In this document: piece after piece, positions 41,782 to 50,549 of the stretch | How the letters are laid out: every line of letters begins with the position of its first letter | Numbering within the stretch: position 1 is the stretch's first letter | Assembly: GCA_017309115.1 (NCBI GenBank) | Contig: JAFLEF010000007.1 | Coordinates: forward strand, 143,843 to 207,842 | Reading direction: 5' to 3' | Source of the DNA: Verrucomicrobiota bacterium | GTDB taxonomy: Bacteria > Verrucomicrobiota > Verrucomicrobiia > Limisphaerales > UBA9464 | DNA: 64,000 nucleotides | Translations under genes and position numbers: made by a program | The notes under the pieces: generated by a model | The model's input: the letters and a program-made list of their open reading frames with translations, nothing else | Told to the model about the DNA's origin: nothing | The model's database searches: none

Positions 41782-43749
41782 ATGCGCCTGAAACTGCTTG
41801 CCCTCCTGCTTGGCTCCACTTGGGTGGCTCACGCCAAAGTAACCCTCCCAATCGAAGTCTTGGGATCCGCCGGACACCAGGAATCGGTCACGCTGACCGT
41901 TCCGGCCGGTTCCCCGGAAATCACCGGACTGCAACTGCAAATCCACGGATTGACCTTCGAAAACAAGGCCAGCATCCGGATCAACAATTCCGGTTGGAGC
42001 AATCTTAACAATACCTCCGTGGTGTTGCCCCAGGTCGAACGAGCCTTCTGGGGAATCGGCGGAGCCATTGGAACGTTGCGCATGGTGCTGCCCATCGCGC
42101 AGGGCACCGCCGGCGAAGGCGACAATGTGGTCCAGTTTCGGTTCAATGACTTGGATGGCCAGTCCATTGGGTACCGGGTTCTCGCGGTGAATTTCGTCGC
42201 AGGCAACCAGCCGGTAGTTCCGGAAACCGAATTCGTTGCCGACGATCCGCGATCCTGGACGCCAGTGCTCAACACGCCCGAGGCCATCGCTGCCGGCAAA
42301 GCGCTTTGGTACTCCGCACCGCTGTGGGAACGCGGGATCGCCCTTCGTTCGAACTGTGGCGACTGCCACGCCCACGACGGACGTGACCTCAAGTATTTCA
42401 ACTACTCGGACAAATCGATCGTGGAACGTTCCGTATTCCACCGCCTCTCCCGCAGCGACGGTGAGAAGATTGCCAGCTACATCCGATCTCTGCCGATTCC
42501 TTACGAGGAGAACGGCCGCCCCTGGAACCCACCGTATCAACCGGGCCCAGGACTGGACCAGAAGCCCGTGCGCAGTTGGGCGGCCGGAGCCGGACTGGAA
42601 TGGGTACTCGACAACGATCTGGACACGCTCCGGTACCTGTTTCCCGGAGGCGCCACGACGAACTCCCTCGACTTCACCACCACGGTCAACGCCCGGGAGA
42701 TTCCGCTGGTGGTACAACTTCCGGACTGGAATCGCTGGTTGCCCAAGATTCATCCCAACGACGCGTACCCGCTCATTTTTCCCAACCACGACTTTGTTCG
42801 CATGCACACCTTCTTGCGAAACCAGTTGGTTGGGACCTCCGGTGAGGCGGCCGGCCGGATCATCAACGGCAACAAGAGCAATTGGGACCGCGCCAGTTCG
42901 GTCATTCCAGTGGTCAAGCCGAACCGCAACTCCAAGCAATTTGCCGCTTATAGCGATCGCGCCGTCGGACTAGCCCATTGGCGGGTCGTGAAGCTGTGGG
43001 AATTGATGACCGAGTTCCAAGCCGAGGACGTGGGACATGAACTGCAGGACCCTACCGTAAATGACCGGCGTTGGTTTCACGGGGAAGTCTTCCGCCTCGC
43101 GCCCCACATGCTGGGAACGCCCAAGAATCCCCAGTGGTTCACCGAGTCCATGCAATGGTACCAACTGCAATTGGTACTCAATGATGGCAATCGACTCAAC
43201 GGATCCACCGTCCCAATCGATTGGGGCTACCTGCATGCGCTCAACTTCAGCGCCTGGAACAATCCCGCCAAAATGCCCACCTACGGGATCGCGATCCTCA
43301 ATATGGTGAAGGGAGGCGAGGTCGGGGAAAACGGCTTGCCGGTGGGGGACAAAAACGGTTGGAACCCCTATAAGCAGAACATTTTCTGGCTTGCCCCGGG
43401 GAACCATTTGAAGGGCATGTATGCCAGCATCGACATCAACACCCGACGTGGAGTGGCTGAGGCGCTGATTAAACCCTGGTTGGAAAAAGCGGAGACCTAC
43501 ACCCGGCGGCAATACCAGGCCGCCGGCTACTTAAAGCCGGCTTTCCGGGACACGACCTTCGAAACCGCCCGTAATCTGCACGCCTTGGGCATCGACCGCG
43601 CGTTGGTCAACCGCATGGTCGCCTTTGGCCGGGTGCTGTGGCCCAACGCCAAGATCGCCCCCTTTGGACCGGAACTCCTCGAGTCGGCCGTCTCCAGTCT
43701 GCCCACCAACACCGATTCCCTGGACGCTCCCGAAGATCTGGGATTCTGA
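41782..43749 (+). CDS. Exported single-heme cytochrome-c-like protein
   Basis: A 655-residue secreted protein with a signal peptide (LLALLLGSTWVAHA), an N-terminal beta-sandwich-like region (about 20-150), then a heme c motif CGDCH (192-196) in SNCGDCHAHDGRDLKYF. The remaining 450 residues are aromatic-rich and contain WGYLHALNFSAWNN and FWLAPGNHLKGMYA. Only one CxxCH is present. I do not recognise the C-terminal domain. The pattern resembles large verrucomicrobial/planctomycetal cytochrome-domain proteins tied to carbohydrate or alcohol oxidation; function unknown. Confidence 0.8.
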   Translation: MRLKLLALLLGSTWVAHAKVTLPIEVLGSAGHQESVTLTVPAGSPEITGLQLQIHGLTFENKASIRINNSGWSNLNNTSVVLPQVERAFWGIGGAIGTLRMVLPIAQGTAGEGDNVVQFRFNDLDGQSIGYRVLAVNFVAGNQPVVPETEFVADDPRSWTPVLNTPEAIAAGKALWYSAPLWERGIALRSNCGDCHAHDGRDLKYFNYSDKSIVERSVFHRLSRSDGEKIASYIRSLPIPYEENGRPWNPPYQPGPGLDQKPVRSWAAGAGLEWVLDNDLDTLRYLFPGGATTNSLDFTTTVNAREIPLVVQLPDWNRWLPKIHPNDAYPLIFPNHDFVRMHTFLRNQLVGTSGEAAGRIINGNKSNWDRASSVIPVVKPNRNSKQFAAYSDRAVGLAHWRVVKLWELMTEFQAEDVGHELQDPTVNDRRWFHGEVFRLAPHMLGTPKNPQWFTESMQWYQLQLVLNDGNRLNGSTVPIDWGYLHALNFSAWNNPAKMPTYGIAILNMVKGGEVGENGLPVGDKNGWNPYKQNIFWLAPGNHLKGMYASIDINTRRGVAEALIKPWLEKAETYTRRQYQAAGYLKPAFRDTTFETARNLHALGIDRALVNRMVAFGRVLWPNAKIAPFGPELLESAVSSLPTNTDSLDAPEDLGF

Positions 43750-43808
43750 CCGAGGCGTCCGGCGGTTTTCCCAATTGGCGAGTTCTTCTGGCCTCGGCAT
43801 CGTCGGGC

Positions 43809-44396
43809 ATGGCCTTAACGCCCTCGACCATGTTGCCGCTGGGAACACCGGCGCCCGATTTTCAACTCCTGGAGCCCGCGTCCGGCCGACTGGTCCGTCG
43901 CGATCAATTCGCCGAAGCCCCCGCCTTGGTGGTGGTCTTCCTGTGCAATCATTGTCCGTACGTCAAACACCTGCGCGCAGGCCTAGCGCAGTTCGGTCGG
44001 GAGTGCGCCAACCGCGGCGTCGCCCTGGTCGCCATAAACTCCAACGACGCCGAAGCCTATCCGGCGGATTCGCCGGAGCGGATGGTCGAAGAAGCCCGCC
44101 TCTCCGATTGGACTTTCCCTTACCTCTTCGACGCCGATCAGACGGTCGCGCGTCTCTACCGGGCAGCCTGCACACCCGATTTCTACCTGTTCGATGCGAA
44201 TCGGAAACTGGTCTACCGCGGTCAGTTTGACGACTCCCGACCAGGGAACGGTCGCCCCATTTCCGGGGCGGACCTCCGGGCAGCTTTAGAGGACCTGTTG
44301 GCCGGTCGACCCATCTCTCCGCGCCAACTCCCCAGCATGGGCTGTAACATCAAGTGGAAGTCCGGCCAGGCTCCGGAGTACTTTTCCCGCTCCTAG
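43809..44396 (+). CDS. AhpC/TSA-type thioredoxin-fold protein
   Basis: A 195-residue redoxin from the ATG at 43809. APDFQLLEPASGRLVRRDQF and the redox motif VVVFLCNHCPYVKHLRAGLAQ (CxxC with His between) are typical of the thioredoxin/peroxiredoxin-like family with a CNHCP active site; AACTPDFYLFDANRKLVYRGQFDD follows with the cis-Pro. There is no signal peptide. One base separates its stop from the start of the ROK kinase gene, so the two are co-transcribed. Confidence 0.87.
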   Translation: MALTPSTMLPLGTPAPDFQLLEPASGRLVRRDQFAEAPALVVVFLCNHCPYVKHLRAGLAQFGRECANRGVALVAINSNDAEAYPADSPERMVEEARLSDWTFPYLFDADQTVARLYRAACTPDFYLFDANRKLVYRGQFDDSRPGNGRPISGADLRAALEDLLAGRPISPRQLPSMGCNIKWKSGQAPEYFSRS

Positions 44397-44397
44397 C

Positions 44398-45312
44398 ATG
44401 AACCTGGTCGGAATCGAAATCGGCGGCACGAAATTGCAAGTGGTGGTCGGTGATCTCGCGGGTCAAATCACCGATCGCCGCCGGTTCGCGGTGGACCGAT
44501 CCGCCGGCGGAGACGGAATTCGGGCGAAGCTGGCCGAAGTATTGGCGGAGTTGCTCCCCCAGTACCAACCCTCCGCCCTAGGAGTCGGCTTTGGCGGCCC
44601 GGTTGATTGGCGTACGGGACGGATCGCGTGCTCGCATCAAATTGCCGGCTGGCACGATTTTGAGCTCGGCCAGTGGTTGAATACCCTCACGGGACTTCCG
44701 GTTCACGTCGACAACGATGCCAACGTGGCCGCCTTGGGAGAAGCCCTTCACGGAGCCGGCCGGGGATTCAATCCGGTGTTTTGGATCAACATGGGAAGCG
44801 GGGTTGGCGGCGGACTGATCGCCGACGGACGCCTCTATCACGGAGCGACTCCCGGTGAGGCCGAAATCGGCCATGTCCGACTCGATAAAGCCGGCACGTT
44901 GGTGGAGCAGCGCTGTTCCGGATGGGCGGTCGACGAACGAATTCGTCAGGCCGTCGCCCTGCATCCCACCAGTCCCCTGGGACGACTCTGCGACGGAAAG
45001 GTGGGCGGGGAAGCACGTCATCTGCCCGCCGCGCTCGCCGCTCAGGACGAACTGGCCCACGCGATCCTCAGTGAATTGGCCGACAATCTGGCCTTCGCGC
45101 TATCCCACGTCATCCACCTGTTCCATCCCGAAATCGTGGTGGTCGGCGGTGGGCTTTCCCTGGTGGGAGAACCCCTCCGGGAGGCTCTGACTGCGGCGAT
45201 TCCCCAGTACTTGATGGATTCGTTCCAACCCGGACCTGCGGTGCGTTTGGCCGGGTTGGGGGAAGACTCTGTGCCGATTGGTGCCCTCGCCTTGGCCTCC
45301 CGAAGCCTCTGA
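44398..45312 (+). CDS. ROK-family sugar kinase without the zinc motif
   Basis: A 304-residue kinase-fold protein. GIEIGGTKLQVVVGD is the phosphate-1 motif, LGVGFGGPVDWRTG and NDANVAALGEA (with the catalytic Asp in VDNDANV) follow, then INMGSGVGGGLIADG and GEAEIGHVRL. The ROK zinc signature CxCGxxGCxE, normally about ten residues after the EIGH motif, is missing: the segment reads DKAGTLVEQRCSGWAV with a single Cys. Glucokinase-type activity on glucose, fructose or N-acetylmannosamine is the family default; specificity is unknown. Confidence 0.87.
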   Translation: MNLVGIEIGGTKLQVVVGDLAGQITDRRRFAVDRSAGGDGIRAKLAEVLAELLPQYQPSALGVGFGGPVDWRTGRIACSHQIAGWHDFELGQWLNTLTGLPVHVDNDANVAALGEALHGAGRGFNPVFWINMGSGVGGGLIADGRLYHGATPGEAEIGHVRLDKAGTLVEQRCSGWAVDERIRQAVALHPTSPLGRLCDGKVGGEARHLPAALAAQDELAHAILSELADNLAFALSHVIHLFHPEIVVVGGGLSLVGEPLREALTAAIPQYLMDSFQPGPAVRLAGLGEDSVPIGALALASRSL

Positions 45313-45393
45313 GTCCCGTCTCCAACACTCGGTCCTCGTCGAACCTCATTTTCTCCTTGGATGTTCGGCCCCGAGGCTTGGAAGCTCAGGGCC

Positions 45394-45963
45394 ATGACCG
45401 ATTGGATTTCCGCCTATTTGGCCGCTCAACAGAAAGCTCTGGCCAGTCTCAAGCCCGAGACCTTGAGCCCACTCATCGCCACCCTGCAGGAGGCCTACAA
45501 AAACGACGCCCAGATTTTTGTCATCGGCAACGGCGGCAGCGCGGCGAACGCCAGCCATTTCGCCGTCGATCTCGGCAAGGGAGCCTCGGATGTCTTGCCG
45601 CGACGATTTCGAGTCATGTCCCTGACTGATAACACCGCTTGGATCACGGCGTTGGGCAATGACTACAGCTACGAAGACATCTTTGTTCGGCAACTGATGA
45701 ACTATGCCCGACCGGGCGACGTCCTGATTGGCATCAGCGTCAGCGGGAATTCACCCAACTGTGTGCGGGCGTTTGACTGGGCTAAAGCCACCGGCATCAA
45801 GACCATGGCCCTGGTAGGATCGAAGCGGGGCCAAATGGGCGAACTGGCCGACCAACTCGTTGTGATTCCGGACGGACACTATGGCCGAGTCGAAGACGTC
45901 CAGATGAACATTCTGCACCTGCTGGCTTACGCCTTCTGGGAGAAGCCAGAACTGGTGAACTGA
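45394..45963 (+). CDS. SIS-domain phosphosugar isomerase, GmhA-like
   Basis: A 189-residue SIS-domain protein resembling sedoheptulose-7-phosphate isomerase. FVIGNGGSAANASHFAVDLGKG is the substrate-binding loop, then VMSLTDNTAWITALGNDYSYEDIFVRQL, LIGISVSGNSPNCVRA and the late ARVEDVQM-type segment YGRVEDVQMNILHLLAYAF. Start chosen at 45394 after a CAGGG sequence; an ATG at 45361 would add 11 residues. With the ROK kinase directly upstream it could take part in heptose or amino-sugar phosphate metabolism, an inference from position only. Confidence 0.87.
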   Translation: MTDWISAYLAAQQKALASLKPETLSPLIATLQEAYKNDAQIFVIGNGGSAANASHFAVDLGKGASDVLPRRFRVMSLTDNTAWITALGNDYSYEDIFVRQLMNYARPGDVLIGISVSGNSPNCVRAFDWAKATGIKTMALVGSKRGQMGELADQLVVIPDGHYGRVEDVQMNILHLLAYAFWEKPELVN

Positions 45964-46001
45964 CGAAACTTTGGCTGAAGGCAGCCTGGGACCACCGAGC
46001 G

Positions 46002-46185
46002 CTAGCCCGGATAATTCACAGGCTTTCGTCGCGAGGCGCCGCGAAAGCCCGTCTGGCAAGGCGGCCGAAGCGATTCCGAACCGGGCTGTATGGGGACATA
46101 CTGTCCGGCGAGGAATGCGAGGCCAACGCCGTCAGGCGAGGTTGCCGCCAGCCGCAGCAGAAAGAGTGTGAGATATCCGGGCTAG
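46002..46185. repeat. 184-bp element with 19-bp terminal inverted repeats
   Basis: The left end (46002-46020) and right end (46167-46185) are inverted copies matching at 17 of 19 positions, with a perfect outer 12 bp (CTAGCCCGGATA / TATCCGGGCTAG). The interior has further hairpins, for example GGCTTTCG / CGAAAGCC and GTATG / CATAC. No open frame fills it. It could be a MITE-like non-autonomous element or a structured RNA gene. The CTAG ends might include a target duplication. No second copy is present in the window. Confidence 0.7.
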
Positions 46186-46270
46186 TAGGGATCAGGTGTT
46201 CTGAAATATCAGCGGCGTTTCACGGACGATTCATTGACAGAATAGGGGGACCGAGTCGAAAGATACGGAA

Positions 46271-47128
46271 GTGAACGCCCTGCTCTCCCCGTCAAAGGCT
46301 GCCTCGCGCAGTCATGGCCGGGCGTTCACTTTAATTGAGCTGCTGGTGGTCGTCGGGATTATCGCCCTTCTCGCCGGAATGCTGTTGCCGGTCCTCACCC
46401 GCGTCCGCTCCAAAGCCACCGGGCTGGTCTGTGCCAATCATGTCCGGCAGCTGCAGCAGTCCCTCCTGCTGTATGCGTCGGAGAATCAGGAGCAACTGGT
46501 CGTCAATCTGGACACCGGCCGGCCCTATCGTTCCACCAGCCTGAATCTCAACCAGAACTGGGTGAACAACTATCTCACCTGGGATTTGTCGCCCTCCAAC
46601 ACCAATCTCAACTTCCTGGTCTACAGCCCGTTGGCTATCTACCTCGACCGCGGAAGCGAAGTTTTCCTTTGTCCGTCCGATCGGATTCTCAGTGACGCCC
46701 AAAAGGCCGCCGGATGGACCCGTCGAGTCCGCAGCATGTCCCTCAACGCGATGGTCGGTGATGCCATGGGTCATCGGACCAACGTATACAACCCGTGGAA
46801 CCCAGGCTTCCGGCAATATCAGACCGTTTCGGACGTCTCCAACCCCAGCAGTATCTTCACCTTTCTGGACGAGAATGCGGATAGCCTAGGGGATGGCTAC
46901 TTCCTGAACGATCTCCACACGTTGCAATGGAGTCATTTGCCGGCTTCCTACCACAGCGGCGCCGGGAACCTCGCCTTTATGGATGGTCACGTGGAAACCC
47001 ACCCTTGGGTCTCCTCCAGTACCCGACGTTCCGCCCGACCCAACGCCGGCCCCTTCCCCTTCCCGGTTTCTCCGTCGGCTTCCGCCGACTTTACTTGGCT
47101 GGCTGAGCGCATGAGCGAGCGGAAGTAA
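46271..47128 (+). CDS. Pseudopilin-like protein with prepilin N terminus
   Basis: A 285-residue protein starting at a GTG. The type IV prepilin cleavage/methylation motif [26 protein letters not shown] lies at residues 17-42, and the C-terminal part has the typical SGAGNLAFMDGHVETHPW (the late H-x-x-x-G-x-x-x-x-x-D-G-H motif of verrucomicrobial/planctomycetal pseudopilins). Such proteins are processed by a prepilin peptidase and held in the inner membrane or exported; most have unknown roles. Two more of this kind occur near the right end of the window. Confidence 0.87.
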   Translation: MNALLSPSKAASRSHGRAFTLIELLVVVGIIALLAGMLLPVLTRVRSKATGLVCANHVRQLQQSLLLYASENQEQLVVNLDTGRPYRSTSLNLNQNWVNNYLTWDLSPSNTNLNFLVYSPLAIYLDRGSEVFLCPSDRILSDAQKAAGWTRRVRSMSLNAMVGDAMGHRTNVYNPWNPGFRQYQTVSDVSNPSSIFTFLDENADSLGDGYFLNDLHTLQWSHLPASYHSGAGNLAFMDGHVETHPWVSSSTRRSARPNAGPFPFPVSPSASADFTWLAERMSERK

Positions 47129-47193
47129 GGGCTTTTCAGGGTCAGCGGATTGTCTGACATCCATTCCGGAAGTACTCTTCCACTTCCGCGGAC

Positions 47194-48885
47194 ATGCCCG
47201 TCACCGACCACATCCGGAACAAACTCTCTCAGGTCCCTCACCGGCCCGGGGTCTACCTGCATAAGGACCGGTTTGGAACCGTCATCTACGTCGGCAAAGC
47301 CCGGGATCTTCGCAAACGGGTTTCCCAATACTTCCATCCATCCCGACGCCTGGGATGGGACCTCAAGTTCAACGCCCTGGTCGATGCCATCCACGACTTC
47401 GACTGGCATGTGGTCAAATCCGAACCCGAATCCCTGCTCCTCGAAGGTCGTCTCATCAAGGACTTCCAGCCCCGGTTCAATCTGGATTTCAAGGACGACA
47501 AACGGTTCCTGCTGCTGAAGGTCAATCTGAACGATCCCATTCCCCGGTTCACCCTGACCCGCCTGCGCAAGGAGGATGGGTGTGTCTATTTTGGTCCATT
47601 TGCCCATTCCGGCAGTGTGCGCCGGGCCCTGACCCTGATGCGGCGCAAGTTTCATCTGCGCGGCTGCCGGCCCCTCACCCCCGGCGAGGCCGACTACAAG
47701 CACTGTCTCTACGGCAATCTGAAGCACTGCACCGCGCCGTGCATCGGCAACGTCACCCGGGATCAATACTTGGAGCAGGTCAAGGCCGGCATCGAGTTCC
47801 TCCAGGGTCAGTCCGAGGAACTCCGGACGGAGCTGGAGGCGGAAATGCAAAAGGCCGCCGCCAATCTCGAGTTCGAAAAGGCGGCCCAACTGCGAGATGC
47901 CTTGGAAGATCTCAAACGAACCACTCAGAAGACCGAGAAGTTTGAGCGGATTCCCTACAAGCTGCCGGTCGCCGTGAATCCCGAAGCCGACCTCCGGGAA
48001 CTGGCCCGGGTGCTCGAACTGGCCGAACCGCCCTCCCGCATCGAAGGATTCGATATCTCCAACATCAGCGGCACCTTTGTCGTCGCCTCGATGGTGAGCT
48101 TCTGGCACGGCCGTCCCGACCGTAGCAACTACCGACGGTTTCGAATGAAATCCGTCACCCAGCAGAATGACTTCGCGAGCATGGCCGAGACCGTTCGTCG
48201 CCGGTATTCGCGACTGCTAACCGAGGTGCGGAGCGGCCAAGTGGACCGGCCCCATGCCGACGGCGGTGAAGCCAGTCCACAGGAGTTGCAGCGAGCGGTC
48301 GATGATGTCCGGGATGTCCTGCGACAGCGACCCGTGCGGTTGGATACCGATGCCGCTGGAGTCGCCGCAGTGCCGGCTCCGCTGGATCCCGATTTGGCGG
48401 AAATCCCCTGGCTCCCCAAACCTCCCACCAAAGCCCGACTTCCTGACCTGATCCTCATTGATGGCGGGCTCGGCCAACTCAATGCAGCGTGTGCCGAGTT
48501 GGCCCGGCTGGGGCTCAGTCGGATTCCCATTTTGGGCCTCGCCAAGGAGTTCGAAGAAATCTATTTGCCGGGTCGAAGCCAACCTCTGCGACTGGGGTTG
48601 GACAGCGGGGCCGTGAAGCTGCTGCAGCGTGTGCGCGACGAAGCCCATCGATTCGCGAACACCTACAACGCCCAGCTTCGGCTCAAGAAGATTTCCGAGA
48701 GCATTCTCGACGAATTCCCGGGTATCGGCGAAGGACGAAAACAGGCCCTGTTGAAGCGCTTTGGCAGTGTGCAGCGCCTGCGACTGGCACGGATCGAGGA
48801 AATTGAGCTGATCCCGGGTTTTGGAGGAACGTTGGCCAGCGAACTGAAGCGCTTTCTCGAAGCCCGCCAAAATCTGAGCCAGTAG
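47194..48885 (+). CDS. uvrC: Excinuclease ABC subunit C
   Basis: Dual-incision nuclease of nucleotide excision repair. The 563 residues show the GIY-YIG domain (PGVYLHKDRFGTVIYVGKARDLRKRVSQYF), the Cys cluster RKFHLRGCRPL ... HCLYGNLKHCTAPCIG, the UVR motif MQKAAANLEFEKAAQLRDAL near 218, the RNase H-like endonuclease domain (RIEGFDISNISGTFVVASM; PDLILIDGGLGQLNAA near 425) and two terminal HhH motifs (LDEFPGIGEGRKQALLKRFGS). A Pro/Arg-rich insert of about 50 residues precedes DLILIDGG. Confidence 0.96.
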   Translation: MPVTDHIRNKLSQVPHRPGVYLHKDRFGTVIYVGKARDLRKRVSQYFHPSRRLGWDLKFNALVDAIHDFDWHVVKSEPESLLLEGRLIKDFQPRFNLDFKDDKRFLLLKVNLNDPIPRFTLTRLRKEDGCVYFGPFAHSGSVRRALTLMRRKFHLRGCRPLTPGEADYKHCLYGNLKHCTAPCIGNVTRDQYLEQVKAGIEFLQGQSEELRTELEAEMQKAAANLEFEKAAQLRDALEDLKRTTQKTEKFERIPYKLPVAVNPEADLRELARVLELAEPPSRIEGFDISNISGTFVVASMVSFWHGRPDRSNYRRFRMKSVTQQNDFASMAETVRRRYSRLLTEVRSGQVDRPHADGGEASPQELQRAVDDVRDVLRQRPVRLDTDAAGVAAVPAPLDPDLAEIPWLPKPPTKARLPDLILIDGGLGQLNAACAELARLGLSRIPILGLAKEFEEIYLPGRSQPLRLGLDSGAVKLLQRVRDEAHRFANTYNAQLRLKKISESILDEFPGIGEGRKQALLKRFGSVQRLRLARIEEIELIPGFGGTLASELKRFLEARQNLSQ

Positions 48886-48917
48886 CCGATCCGCACCGAG
48901 TCCCGCCGGCGAAACCC

Positions 48918-49250
48918 TCAGGATTCTGACGGTGGGTTCTGCCGCTGACGTTGCCAGGCTCGCACGACGGGATAGGCCACGGTCGCTAGCTTCACCAACC
49001 CCGAGATGCGGCCGAAGAAGGTTCCGCGTTTGAGCAAGGCACCCGCCGCCAACATTCCGGCCACCGGGGCGGCCAAGGTCAGCCAAGGGGTGGAGGAGGT
49101 CTTGGTGCTGGGCCGCAATTCCGTAACCCAACGGGTCTGATCCCGCAGGTCAGCAAACCCTTGCCGCAAGGTCAGGCGGTTCAGTTCGCTTTCGGCGACG
49201 AGGAGTCGGCGCCGGAGTTCGAGGGCCCGGAGAGAGTTTGATTCAACCAT
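48918..49250 (-). CDS. YqjK-like small protein
   Basis: From the ATG at 49250 a 110-residue protein: an N-terminal helical stretch LRALELRRRLLVAESELNRLTLRQGF, a central hydrophobic segment WLTLAAPVAGMLAAGALL, and a basic C terminus. The pattern and the place after YqjD- and YqjE-like genes suggest a YqjK-type partner. The start lies 70 bases inside the YqjE-like gene in another frame, an unusually long overlap; later in-frame starts are not evident. Confidence 0.6.
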   Translation of the reverse strand: MVESNSLRALELRRRLLVAESELNRLTLRQGFADLRDQTRWVTELRPSTKTSSTPWLTLAAPVAGMLAAGALLKRGTFFGRISGLVKLATVAYPVVRAWQRQRQNPPSES

Positions 49251-49609
49251 GACTGATCCTTTTTGAGTTCGCTGAGAGATCCCGCGAACGCCTCGTATCC
49301 AAACAACACCCGGGCCTGCCGCGCCGCGAGCCACGCGCCCACCGCATAAACGAAGGAAATCACCAGTAGCACCAAAACCGGCGACGTCTTCCACAGGGCG
49401 ACCACAATGGCCGCCGTTAAAGTGAGGATTGCCAGAAACGCCAGTACCAGCGTCACCAGCAACAACACCAAAATCTGCAAAAAGCGGACCCGCTCGATCT
49501 GGAGTTCCACCAGGAGCAACTCCAGGCGGTTGGACACGGTGGAGGACACCGTGGAGGCCAGTCCGCGCAGCGTTGCCAGCAGACCACGCGATTCAGGGGA
49601 ATCGCTCAT
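49181..49609 (-). CDS. YqjE-like phage-holin-superfamily membrane protein
   Basis: A 142-residue protein with two membrane segments (FLQILVLLLVTLVLAFLAILTLTAAIVVALW and VLVLLVISFVYAVGAWLAA), preceded by VSNRLELLLVELQIERVR, the pattern of the YqjE/phage_holin_3_6 family. Together with the YqjD-like gene upstream it makes the yqjD-yqjE pair known in proteobacteria, linked to membrane association under stress; precise function unknown. The Ser-rich C terminus overlaps the next gene. Confidence 0.8.
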   Translation of the reverse strand: MSDSPESRGLLATLRGLASTVSSTVSNRLELLLVELQIERVRFLQILVLLLVTLVLAFLAILTLTAAIVVALWKTSPVLVLLVISFVYAVGAWLAARQARVLFGYEAFAGSLSELKKDQSWLNQTLSGPSNSGADSSSPKAN

Positions 49610-49615
49610 CCTGAT

Positions 49616-49924
49616 TTAGCGCCGTCCCACCAGAACGCCAACGACCAGTCCCACCGCAAAGGCGACGCCTACTGATTCCCAGGGGTGTGACCGAACTGTG
49701 GCGTCCGTCGTTTCCAAGCCGTGGCGGACCTGTTCCGCTGCCTTGCCCTGCAAAGAGCGGCAGGTCGTCCGGGCGTTAGCCACAGCACCGGAAAGTCGGG
49801 CCCGAATCTCGGCGATTTTGGAGTCCGACTGACCCGAAGTCGCGTGCAGCAAGGCTTCCGCGTCCTGGACCAAGGCGGTCATTTCGCCGGCAATTTTGTC
49901 CGCAGTAAGTTCGTTCTGGCTCAT
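49616..49924 (-). CDS. ElaB/YqjD (DUF883)-like membrane-anchored protein
   Basis: A 102-residue protein with a helical N-terminal part (MTALVQDAEALLHATSGQSDSKIAEIRARLSGAV) and a C-terminal membrane anchor HPWESVGVAFAVGLVVGVLVGRR, the family hallmark (P-W-x-x-V/I-G-x-A-x-x-x-G-x-x-x-G-x-L-x-x-R-R). Related E. coli proteins bind ribosomes at the membrane in stationary phase. It starts the YqjD-YqjE-YqjK-like operon; 6 bases separate it from the next gene. Confidence 0.87.
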   Translation of the reverse strand: MSQNELTADKIAGEMTALVQDAEALLHATSGQSDSKIAEIRARLSGAVANARTTCRSLQGKAAEQVRHGLETTDATVRSHPWESVGVAFAVGLVVGVLVGRR

Positions 49925-50093
49925 GGCAATGTCGTTGTGGTGATTTCTACCGTGGACAAATAGCCCGGAAACCTTCCGCCGTGCAACTCGTTCTAGCGTT
50001 TCGTCGTTCCCACTTCACACCGCCCCGATCGGCGCATGAATGATTTTGACCGCCATGGCGTCATCGGAGAGCGTTGAAACGCGCTTGCTACGC

Positions 50094-50486
50094 ATGAAGA
50101 CCATTCCCTTTGTTTCCCTGATTACCCTCGCCACTGCGGGCCTGGCTTTGGCCGCGGTGGATCTGTCCAAACTCCCGCCGCCAGCAACCGCTAAAGGCGT
50201 GACGTTCGACAAAGACATCAAACCCATTTTCGAGAAATCCTGCGTCAAATGTCACGGCGCGGAAAAGCAGAAGGGCAAACTGCGTCTCGACTCGCTGGAA
50301 GCCACGCTCAAGGGCGGCGAAAACGGCGAAGGCATCGTCAAGGGCGACAGCCTCAAGAGCTCGTTGGTCGTCTCTATTTCCCGACTGGATGAAGACACGG
50401 CGATGCCGCCCGACGGCAAGGGCGAGCCTCTGACCCCCGAGCAGGTGGGTCTGGTGCGCGCCTGGATCGATCAAGGCGCGAAGTAA
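50094..50486 (+). CDS. Exported planctomycete-type cytochrome c domain protein
   Basis: A 130-residue protein with a signal peptide (FVSLITLATAGLALAA) and one heme c motif in IFEKSCVKCHGAEKQKGKLRLDS, the PSCyt1 pattern, ending with LTPEQVGLVRAWIDQGAK and AMPPDG, which supplies the Met axial ligand. It would be a small periplasmic electron carrier. The ATG at 50094 begins the signal peptide. It converges with the Tricorn gene over a strong shared terminator. Confidence 0.9.
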   Translation: MKTIPFVSLITLATAGLALAAVDLSKLPPPATAKGVTFDKDIKPIFEKSCVKCHGAEKQKGKLRLDSLEATLKGGENGEGIVKGDSLKSSLVVSISRLDEDTAMPPDGKGEPLTPEQVGLVRAWIDQGAK

Positions 50487-50511
50487 CCGCCCCCGATTAG
50501 CCAAAGACCAG

Positions 50512-50549
50512 CGGGAGCGAAGGGAACCCCTTCGCTCCCGTTTTTCTTT
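50512..50549 (+). terminator. Strong rho-independent terminator
   Basis: A 13-bp perfect GC-rich stem (50512-50524 with 50528-50540; arm CGGGAGCGAAGGG) with a 3-base AAC loop is followed by TTTTTCTTT. It sits between the convergent cytochrome and Tricorn genes and ends the + strand transcript. Confidence 0.92.

Noticed and set aside
46233-46270. TTGACA at 46233 as a promoter for the pseudopilin gene
   Set aside because: A consensus -35 hexamer is present but no acceptable -10 box lies 16-18 bases downstream, so I do not list it.
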